From Sedimentisphaerales bacterium (GTDB lineage: Bacteria > Planctomycetota > Phycisphaerae > Sedimentisphaerales > SG8-4): a stretch of DNA of 13,546 nt. This document shows, one piece after another, positions 8,206 to 13,546 of this stretch. The notes under the pieces were generated by a model. It did not search any database. It worked only from the letters and a program-made list of their open reading frames with translations, and was not told the origin of the DNA. The position numbers were made by a program, and so were the translations under genes. The DNA is taken from assembly GCA_016932895.1 (NCBI GenBank), contig JAFGCA010000765.1, positions 1 to 13,546 on the forward strand, read 5' to 3'. Numbering within the stretch: the stretch's first letter is position 1; every line of letters begins with the position of its first letter.

Positions 8206-9386
8206 TCGCTCTTCCTCTCGACCGGTTTCTCAGGCTCCGCAATGCGCTCGTCCCCTTCGGATGTCCATATCTCTCCCAGCGTGAAGACTTCAAGCTGCCG
8301 CCTCACTGCAGGACTGTCCGACAGGCGGGTGGTCTTGATCTCCCCGTTGTCCAGCTTGGTGCAGAGCGTGACTTCCTCGGGCTCGAACAGGTCCACCACG
8401 TAGGGTGAATGCGTCGTCATGACGATCTGAGTGTGCGACTGCTCCCCCACCAGCTCGCGCAGCACCGTGAGGATGTCACGCAACCGCTTGGGGTGAATGC
8501 CGTTCTCCGGTTCTTCCACCAACAACAGCCGGGGCGGCTGCGGAAGGTACAGCACCGAAAGGTAGGCCAAAACCAGAAGCGTCCCATCCGACGCCTGCGC
8601 CGCCGGCACCAACTGACCGCTGTCTCTCAGTCGAAAGTACAATCCCTTGCCGTCCGCCTGTTGCAGCATGGTTACCCGCTGCGGATCATCCACCGGAGCG
8701 CGATACGCCGGCTCCTGTTGGAGAACAATCGACTCGATCTGAGGAAAGAACTCCGTGAAGCGTGACTCCAACTGAATGAATCGATCCCGATTGTAGCTAA
8801 GTATCTCATCCAAACACAACGCAAGTCCAAAACCGTTAGCTTCCATCCGGAATTGTCGCTTCGCATCAGGCGCCACCGGCAACGCCAGAAACTGGGGATT
8901 CCAGCGATAGCAATGCAGCCCCCCCAACAGTTTCTGGATGCTCCGGGCATCCTCCATGCGTTCGGCAACAAACCGCGGATCAAGTGACACCTGCCCTACA
9001 TATGTTCGCCTTGGCACGATCTTTAGCTCACCGAGACTGACGCGGTTCTCTCCATCAATTATATATTCGCTTTCCACAACGATGTCCCTGCGATCGGCTC
9101 CGAATCCAACACTGACACCGTAACCTGCAACACTGCTGCTCCGGAAGTCGGCCTCGATTGTCACCGGCGTTCCAGGCTCTGCACGCCAAACCAATTCGCT
9201 ATTCTTCCACGATCCCAGAAACGCTTCCTCCAGGAGATGATCCACACTACGGCACAGGGCGGCGAGGGCATCGAGTATGCTGGTTTTGCCCGTGTCGTTG
9301 GGTCCGATCAGAACGTGAATCGGCGTCAGCTCGATTTCGACGTCTCGCAGCGCCTTGAAGTTCCTGACTCTCAGCTTCTCGATCAT
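8202..9386 (-). CDS. ABC/OLD-type AAA family ATPase, sensor-like partner of the TOPRIM gene
   Basis: The product is 394 residues. It begins MIEKLRVRNFKAL, the usual first strand of SMC/OLD-like ATPases. The Walker A is GPNDTGKTS (28-36), the ABC-like signature contains SDGT at 266-269, the Walker B is LLLVEEPENG (287-296) with the catalytic Glu pair, and the H-loop His326 lies in MTTHSP. All motifs for ATP binding and hydrolysis are intact. Unlike full-length OLD or GajA it has no fused TOPRIM domain; that part is the separate downstream gene. The start at 9386 is preferred although its ribosome site (GAGAG, very close) is weak, because a good promoter at 9481-9509 would start transcription near 9474 and so excludes more upstream starts. 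A defence, DNA-repair or toxin-control role is possible; the exact system name is not assigned. Confidence 0.9.
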   Translation of the reverse strand: MIEKLRVRNFKALRDVEIELTPIHVLIGPNDTGKTSILDALAALCRSVDHLLEEAFLGSWKNSELVWRAEPGTPVTIEADFRSSSVAGYGVSVGFGADRRDIVVESEYIIDGENRVSLGELKIVPRRTYVGQVSLDPRFVAERMEDARSIQKLLGGLHCYRWNPQFLALPVAPDAKRQFRMEANGFGLALCLDEILSYNRDRFIQLESRFTEFFPQIESIVLQQEPAYRAPVDDPQRVTMLQQADGKGLYFRLRDSGQLVPAAQASDGTLLVLAYLSVLYLPQPPRLLLVEEPENGIHPKRLRDILTVLRELVGEQSHTQIVMTTHSPYVVDLFEPEEVTLCTKLDNGEIKTTRLSDSPAVRRQLEVFTLGEIWTSEGDERIAEPEKPVERKSE

Positions 9387-9457
9387 CTCTCGTGCCCTTC
9401 GACGAAGGCCTCTGCTCGTGTGTCCAGCGCGGTCTCCACAAACCGACGGCGACTGAT

Positions 9458-9471
9458 GCGGAACGGTCCGC
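9458..9471. promoter_or_regulatory. Small palindrome at the predicted transcription start of the ATPase unit
   Basis: GCGGA and TCCGC are separated by four bases. The site lies just downstream of the predicted transcription start near 9474, a place where a repressor could bind or a short leader hairpin could form. Confidence 0.3.
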
Positions 9472-9480
9472 GCAATCGTC

Positions 9481-9509
9481 AGTATGGGGAATCTCCCCGT
9501 AAATGTCAA
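9481..9509 (-). promoter_or_regulatory. Sigma70-type promoter of the ATPase/TOPRIM unit
   Basis: On the minus strand a perfect -35 TTGACA (9504-9509) is followed after 17 bases by CATACT (9481-9486), four of six -10 bases. The spacer contains the palindrome GGGGA-ATC-TCCCC (9486-9498), which could be an operator. The predicted transcription start is near 9474, giving a leader of about 90 bases before the ATG at 9386. Confidence 0.6.
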
Positions 9510-9546
9510 TTCTCACCGCCCGGCAACCGACAGATGAGACGGACAA

Positions 9547-9597
9547 GAGCGTCGCGCTCGATCCCGGCGGTACAAACTCGCAAGAACCAACGGGATC
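9547..9597 (-). terminator. Possible weak terminator of the LamG/PA14 gene
   Basis: Two inverted repeats follow the stop at 9605-9607: a 7-bp pair (9560-9566 with 9591-9597) with a long loop, then a 5-bp hairpin GAGCG-CGA-CGCTC (9547-9559) followed on the minus strand by TTGT. Neither has a good T run, so this is a low-confidence call. Confidence 0.3.
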
Positions 9598-9604
9598 GTA
9601 GATA

Positions 9605-12277
9605 TCACAGCTTCGATTCGTCGGGTGGTTCCAGGACGGCTTCTTCCGGGCGGGTGACTCGGATGTCGTCGAGGTAGAAGGAGCCGGCGCCGCCGGGGAC
9701 CGGGGCGTCCCGGTCGCCGAGGCCGATGACCATCTTCTTGACGGCGGCGACATTGACGCCGGCGTCGCCGAATTCGCTCAGCGGGATCTGCCACTCGGTC
9801 CACTGAGTCGCCAGCATCGCGTTGGGATCGGGATGCGTCACGACGCCGACGTTTCCCGCGCCGTCTTCGAGGCCCACGTAGAAGTCGTCGCCCGTATTAC
9901 CCGCGGCGGCCCGGAAATGCAACGTCAAGACAGCCACGTCGTTGACCGTCCAATCCTGCGGCACCTTCCAGGTCCGCTCGATCTCGGAGTAGTACGGCGT
10001 CTTGACATTGTTGTAGTCCACAGGCAGCGACTGCCGGCCCGTGTAGACGATGCTGGTCTCCATAATCAAGCCGTTATAGTACGGACTTGACGGACTCCAG
10101 ACATCGTGTCCCACCATGGCGTTGCTTCCGTTGCCCGGGTCTCCCGGCTCGGGCAGGCTGAAGCCGAAGCCATCGACCCAGACCTCGAAGGGCCGCTCGC
10201 CCACTTCGTTGCTGTAGCTCTCGAAATCGTCAACGACGAGGAAGTCGGCAGTGGTGAAGCTCCACACGTGTCCCCGCCACGGGCTGTCGGCCTCGGCTGT
10301 ATTGACCTCGTCGACGCGCCAGTAGTACGTCGTGGCCCAATCCAGCGTCCCCGGATCGAACGTGACATCCTCCAGGTCCTGACGGCCCCGATAGATGCCG
10401 CCCGTCGCGGGGTCGGCTGCGGCGACCGCGTCGCCGTCGGTGCCGAAGTACACGTCATGCTGGGCCGCCTGATAGCCCGAATGCCAGGCGAGTTCGATCT
10501 CGTGCGTCACGTCCTCCTGTCCGGCGCCGGGCGTGGGCTGATTCGCGCGCAAGGGCAGTTGCAGATGGCCGGGCGGGATGACCGAGCGATCGCCGAAGGG
10601 ATCGATCCACTCCAGCCGGGCCAGGCCGGTCGGATTGTACTTGTTCCATTCCATCACGAGCGAATAGACGCGGCCGGCCTCCAGGCTCACGCGCTTGGTG
10701 GTGTATTCGGGAATGGCGCCGTCGTTGGGCCAGCGGTCGATGAGCACTTTGCCGTCGAGCCAGAGCCGCCCGCTGTTGTTGACGTTGATGACAAATCGAT
10801 ACTCGCCGCTGTGGACGACGTGCAACTCGGCCGACCAGCGCGCCGAGTAGTCGTTCGTGGGGATGCCCTCAGCCGGAGAGTTGGTCCCCTCCACGTCGCC
10901 ATCGGGCCAGAGGAAATCGATTCGGGATTCGCTGCGCACCACGGCCGGCGCGCCCAGCAGATCGGCATTGGCAAAGTATTCGGCCTTGACGCCCTCGTAC
11001 GGGCCGCCCGCGGTGGTGAACGTCCAGACCGCCCCCGGGGTGGTCCCTCCGCCGCTGGAATGCTCGTCGACGCGCCAGTAATACGTCGTGTCCTTTTCCA
11101 GCGCGACGAATTCGTAGCTGTTCATCGGCTGGAAAATGACGTACGCGTTCGCATTGCCCGCCTCGACGGCCGCCCGGTCCGTGCCAAAGCAAAGCTCGTG
11201 GCTCTGAGCGTTCGTGCCGGCCTCCCACCTCAGTGTCACGCCGTTGGGATCGACCCAATCGTCTCCGTCGTGAGGCCGTGGGTCATATGCCTGGGGCGAG
11301 GCGGACGTAAAGCTCCACACGTGGCCGGTGGTGGTCGTGCCATCGCCCAGGACTTCGTCGACGCGCCAGTAGTAGGTCTCGCCCGGCGCCAGGCCCGCCG
11401 CGTACCAGTACAACGCCGTCTGTAGCTGTCCCTGATACTCGGCCTCACTCAGCTCCGGAGAGGTCCCCACGTAGAGCTTGTGCAGAACGGCATCCTCGCC
11501 CGGCGTCCATTGCAGCAGAGGGTTGAGCACGCCCCGGGCCCCGTCGGCCGGGTCGGGTGCTTCGGCCCGCTGAAACGAGGGAGCCACCCCGGCCAGCAAC
11601 TCCTGCACGTGGGCATCCGACAGGGCGCGGCTGTAGATATAGGCCTCGTCGATCGCACCGTGGAGTTTCTCCGTTTCGCTCGCCGGGTTGTTGCCGATAA
11701 GCACGTTGAGGGCATTGAGGGCGATGCTGCCTTCATGCGCCAGGTCGCCCTCCATACTGCCGTCCACGTACGTTTTCAGAATCTTGCCGTCGTAGGTGCC
11801 CACGACGTGATGCCACTCGCCGTTGAAGGAGTTGTCGATCGAGATTCGCGTGGCGTACCATCCGCCGTCGTAGACCCAGAAGATCAGAAGGTTGGTCCGG
11901 TGCTTGATGCCGTAGCTGTCATACTTCGAGATGTAATGGTTCTGCCCGCCGAGTTGCTCGCCGGATTCGCCCGCATCGACGGTGCGCACCCACGCCGAGA
12001 CGGATACGGCCTCAGTGAGGTTGAGGCTCTCGCTGTTGCCGCAATCGACGAAATCCGCCGTGCCGTCCAGCTCCAGAGCGCTGCCGAACGGCCCGTCGAT
12101 CCATGCAGGCGTGCCGTTGACGATGCCGTCGTTGCCGCTGCCGCTGAGGTCGGGAACAATTGCGTCCGGTCCCTCATCGAAGGACCAGTATCCCACGAGC
12201 GATCCGGCCTCGCCGACACCGACGCAGACCGTCAGCAAGAGCACAAACGATAATACATTCGTTGGTTTTGCCGCCAT
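9605..12277 (-). CDS. Exported LamG / Fn3-like / PA14 multidomain protein
   Basis: The product is 890 residues. The ATG at 12277 is chosen because AGAGGAG lies 7 bases upstream and it opens directly into a signal peptide (about 1-24, ending GVGEA). Domains in order are: LamG-type concanavalin-like fold (26-228, LVGYWSFDEG to IDEAYIYSRAL); two Fn3-like modules (231-325 and 327-422), each with an FGT/VGT strand, YYWRVDE and VWS/TFT; a PA14 domain (425-572) with the LWLDGKVLIDRW core; a third Fn3-like module (574-679); and a terminal jelly-roll-like domain (681-875) running from DDFESYSN to FYLDDIRV. This combination is common in planctomycete secreted proteins, where such domains bind carbohydrate. 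No glycoside hydrolase, sulfatase or peptidase motif is visible, so it appears to be binding or structural only. It has its own promoter at 12413-12442. Confidence 0.9.
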   Translation of the reverse strand: MAAKPTNVLSFVLLLTVCVGVGEAGSLVGYWSFDEGPDAIVPDLSGSGNDGIVNGTPAWIDGPFGSALELDGTADFVDCGNSESLNLTEAVSVSAWVRTVDAGESGEQLGGQNHYISKYDSYGIKHRTNLLIFWVYDGGWYATRISIDNSFNGEWHHVVGTYDGKILKTYVDGSMEGDLAHEGSIALNALNVLIGNNPASETEKLHGAIDEAYIYSRALSDAHVQELLAGVAPSFQRAEAPDPADGARGVLNPLLQWTPGEDAVLHKLYVGTSPELSEAEYQGQLQTALYWYAAGLAPGETYYWRVDEVLGDGTTTTGHVWSFTSASPQAYDPRPHDGDDWVDPNGVTLRWEAGTNAQSHELCFGTDRAAVEAGNANAYVIFQPMNSYEFVALEKDTTYYWRVDEHSSGGGTTPGAVWTFTTAGGPYEGVKAEYFANADLLGAPAVVRSESRIDFLWPDGDVEGTNSPAEGIPTNDYSARWSAELHVVHSGEYRFVINVNNSGRLWLDGKVLIDRWPNDGAIPEYTTKRVSLEAGRVYSLVMEWNKYNPTGLARLEWIDPFGDRSVIPPGHLQLPLRANQPTPGAGQEDVTHEIELAWHSGYQAAQHDVYFGTDGDAVAAADPATGGIYRGRQDLEDVTFDPGTLDWATTYYWRVDEVNTAEADSPWRGHVWSFTTADFLVVDDFESYSNEVGERPFEVWVDGFGFSLPEPGDPGNGSNAMVGHDVWSPSSPYYNGLIMETSIVYTGRQSLPVDYNNVKTPYYSEIERTWKVPQDWTVNDVAVLTLHFRAAAGNTGDDFYVGLEDGAGNVGVVTHPDPNAMLATQWTEWQIPLSEFGDAGVNVAAVKKMVIGLGDRDAPVPGGAGSFYLDDIRVTRPEEAVLEPPDESKL

Positions 12278-12412
12278 GACGTGTCTCCTCTCTGCAATTG
12301 CGCACCCGTTGACCTCACTTCTGCCGCACCCACGAATCCTGCACAGGCCGATTCTCGCGACCGCACACCTTCTGCGACCGCGTGGATGGCAGGTCCGCCT
12401 GCTACATGGTCC

Positions 12413-12442
12413 ATCATACCAGGAAACCGCAGTAGATTTCAA
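12413..12442 (-). promoter_or_regulatory. Sigma70-type promoter of the LamG/PA14 gene
   Basis: On the minus strand TTGAAA (12437-12442, five of six -35 bases) is followed after 18 bases by TATGAT (12413-12418, five of six -10 bases). The predicted transcription start near 12406 leaves a leader of about 130 bases before the ATG at 12277. Confidence 0.6.
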
Positions 12443-12521
12443 CCGGGAATATGGCACATCACACACTCGGTCTCTCTGCAATCTCTCGGGCATCACTGTT
12501 TGGGACGATGGACAGTGCCGG

Positions 12522-12633
12522 GTGGCAGCGTCAAGTCCGAAGGACTTGGCGATGGCGCAACGCCAGGGGTTCGTGCAGCGCCACCCGTAGCGGGCAGGTC
12601 CCCCCTCGCCAAGCGGCCGCTCGACGCTGCCAC
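12522..12633. repeat. Palindromic repeat element, copy 1
   Basis: The ends are perfect 11-bp inverted repeats, GTGGCAGCGTC (12522-12532) and GACGCTGCCAC (12623-12633). Inside the left arm is the hairpin AAGTCC-GAA-GGACTT, followed by CTTGGCG, which pairs with CGCCAAG before the right arm. A related, shorter copy lies at 13307-13395 in the same orientation. The layout resembles REP/MITE-type non-coding elements; no transposase is present in the window. Confidence 0.8.
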
Positions 12634-12814
12634 ACGCATACCTGGATATCGTCACAGCCCCTTCCACTCCGGCCTTCGATCCGGTCCCCTTGAGGCGGTG
12701 AAACAGCCGCTCATCGCTTGCAGGCCCGGCCCTCTGCTGGTAGGTTACCGGTTGCGACCGGTGTGTGCCGAGAGGCAGAGGATCGTTTGGGAACCATACT
12801 GGAAGGAGCTGAAC

Positions 12815-13168
12815 ATGCCGTTGATCGAGCTTGACACATCATGCGATCTGTCCGAGGCGGACAAAAGACAGACCCTGGCCCAGACGCTGTCGGCGCTGGC
12901 GGCCGAAGGCATCGGCAAGCCCGAGCAGTACGTGATGGCTTGCATCCGTGACAAGGCGGCGATGACCATGAGCGGCACGGCAGGTCCCGCCGCCCTGGTG
13001 ACGATCAAGTCGATTGGAGGTCTGAGCAAAGCGGTGAACCAGGCGCTGGCCGGCCGGATCACCCAGGCGCTCCAAGACGAACTGGCCGTTCCGAAAGAAC
13101 GCGTCTATTTGACCTTCGAAGAACTCGCCCCCACAAACTGGGCCTGGAACGGCAACACGTTCGGCTAA
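12815..13168 (+). CDS. MIF/phenylpyruvate tautomerase-family protein
   Basis: The product is 117 residues, close to the length of macrophage migration inhibitory factor (about 115). The ATG at 12815 is chosen because GGAAGGAG lies 6 bases upstream and because it places the catalytic proline directly after Met. Numbering from Pro1, family residues are Lys34 in GKPEQYV (MIF Lys32), Ile66 in KSIGG (Ile64), Tyr97 (Tyr95) and the C-terminal WNGNTFG. MIF Asn97 is replaced by Thr99, and the CxxC thiol motif is absent (Ala58, Val61). Family members use Pro1 as a base for keto-enol tautomerisation of substrates such as phenylpyruvate; the native substrate here is unknown. It is cytoplasmic and lacks a signal peptide. 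It is the only plus-strand gene seen, and palindromic elements lie on both sides. Confidence 0.93.
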   Translation: MPLIELDTSCDLSEADKRQTLAQTLSALAAEGIGKPEQYVMACIRDKAAMTMSGTAGPAALVTIKSIGGLSKAVNQALAGRITQALQDELAVPKERVYLTFEELAPTNWAWNGNTFG

Positions 13169-13306
13169 CCGGACGTCGACGCCGATCTTATGGCGAGGCG
13201 GCTGCGCCAGAGGCGGTCAACAGCGATGATAGAAACCACAGCCTGTACCTCCCGGGTCGTAGCGAAGCTACTGCTCTGTTACACCTTGTATGATGGGTTA
13301 GACACG

Positions 13307-13395
13307 GTGTGGCAGCGTCAAGGCCGCAGGCCTTGGCGATGGTTCGTTCGGATTCGAGAGGCGCCATCGGCAAGCTGCGCTTGACGCTGCCACAC
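13307..13395. repeat. Palindromic repeat element, copy 2
   Basis: The ends are perfect 16-bp inverted repeats, GTGTGGCAGCGTCAAG (13307-13322) and its complement (13380-13395). The left arm carries the hairpin AAGGCC-GCA-GGCCTT, the right arm CAAGC-TGC-GCTTG, and an inner 11-bp stem with one mismatch (CTTGGCGATGG with CCATCGGCAAG). It lies between the convergent ends of the tautomerase gene and the gene leaving the window, so it could also act as a transcript-end structure for either. Confidence 0.85.
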
Positions 13396-13438
13396 AGAAC
13401 GTCTGGACGATACTCATCATTTGACGAGTAACGAAGCA

Positions 13439-13546
13439 CTACGGTGCGGAACGACCGGGTGACGGCGGGGTCGCCTGCCAGTTGGCCGGGTCGTTGCCGT
13501 AGGCGGTTGGGTCGATGCGGGTCAGAGAGGAGCCCTGGCCGTCGGC
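13439..13546 (-). CDS. C-terminal end of a lamin-tail-domain-like protein (partial)
   Basis: The minus strand is open from the window edge to a TAG stop at 13439-13441 and encodes 35 residues. The sequence DGQGSSLTRIDP...YGNDPANWQATPPSPG matches the closing part of lamin-tail (LTD) domains as I know them: SLxRIDP, then a DPANW segment, then a P-x-PG end. Such domains occur near the C-terminus of large secreted planctomycete proteins. The start and remaining domains are outside the window, so nothing more can be said of its function. Confidence 0.65.
   Translation of the reverse strand, partial: ADGQGSSLTRIDPTAYGNDPANWQATPPSPGRSAP

Larger units (their letters stand above)
12278..12814. other. 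Intergenic region between divergent genes
   Basis: This 537-base region separates the minus-strand LamG/PA14 gene from the plus-strand tautomerase gene. It holds the promoter of the former (12413-12442) and one palindromic repeat element (12522-12633). I see no convincing gene. I also found no convincing promoter for the tautomerase gene between the element and its start. Confidence 0.6.

Noticed and set aside
7627..9386. Naming the ATPase/TOPRIM pair as PARIS, Gabija or a classical OLD system
   Set aside because: GajA and OLD carry the TOPRIM in the same chain and Gabija needs a helicase partner. The PARIS effector is a different TOPRIM-like family (DUF4435 as I recall). The resemblance is architectural only.
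12281..12814. Long N-terminal extension of the tautomerase
   Set aside because: The frame stays open upstream but runs through the repeat element, has no family similarity, and would bury the catalytic proline that must follow the initiator Met.
13259..13271. Hairpin GTAGC-GAA-GCTAC as terminator of the tautomerase gene
   Set aside because: The stem is only 5 bp, lies about 90 bases after the stop and has no T run.
1..13546. CRISPR array, tRNA, rRNA or insertion sequence gene
   Set aside because: No regularly spaced repeats with unique spacers, no cloverleaf or rRNA sequence, and no transposase motifs were found on reading both strands.

Overview
This GC-rich window looks like chromosomal DNA from a Planctomycetota bacterium, most likely class Phycisphaerae. 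The lineage call rests on gene style, not on a marker gene. There are very large secreted proteins built from LamG, GEVED, PA14 and 'YYWRVDE...VWSFTTA' modules, a 'DDFESY...FYLDDIRV' terminal domain, and a lamin-tail-like protein end at the right edge. No rRNA, tRNA, CRISPR array, integrase or transposase gene was seen.

Layout, left to right. Positions 1-147 hold a strong terminator serving the gene to its right. Positions 148-5529 (minus) encode a 1793-residue exported protein. It has four copies of an 'ADDFRC...WWGSY...GWKT' repeat, one good and one degenerate GEVED-type module, and a LamG domain that appears to sit inside the last repeat. Positions 5530-5935 are a non-coding leader region. 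Positions 5936-7546 (minus) encode an exported protein with five propeller-type repeats of exactly 41 residues fused to a transglutaminase-like domain with an intact Cys-His-Asp triad. Positions 7627-8205 and 8202-9386 (minus) form a two-gene unit with a 4-base ATGA overlap: an ABC/OLD-type AAA ATPase followed by a small TOPRIM-like (DUF4276-like) protein, preceded by a good sigma70-type promoter with two small palindromes. This is the best candidate for an immune-type system here. Positions 9605-12277 (minus) encode an 890-residue exported LamG/Fn3-like/PA14 protein with a clear promoter at 12413-12442.

At the right end, the only plus-strand gene (12815-13168) is a MIF/tautomerase-family protein. 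It lies between two copies, in the same orientation, of a palindromic element of about 90-110 bp (12522-12633 and 13307-13395). An internal hairpin of the element keeps its pairing between copies through compensatory base changes. The last 108 bases (13439-13546, minus) are the 3' end of a gene whose product ends like a lamin-tail-domain protein.

The three complete exported proteins probably act at the cell surface or outside the cell, for instance in binding glycans or proteins, but none has a recognisable catalytic domain except the transglutaminase-like fold. The ATPase/TOPRIM pair and the tautomerase are cytoplasmic and functionally unrelated to them. The window is therefore a run of independent transcription units, mostly on the minus strand, rather than one pathway.
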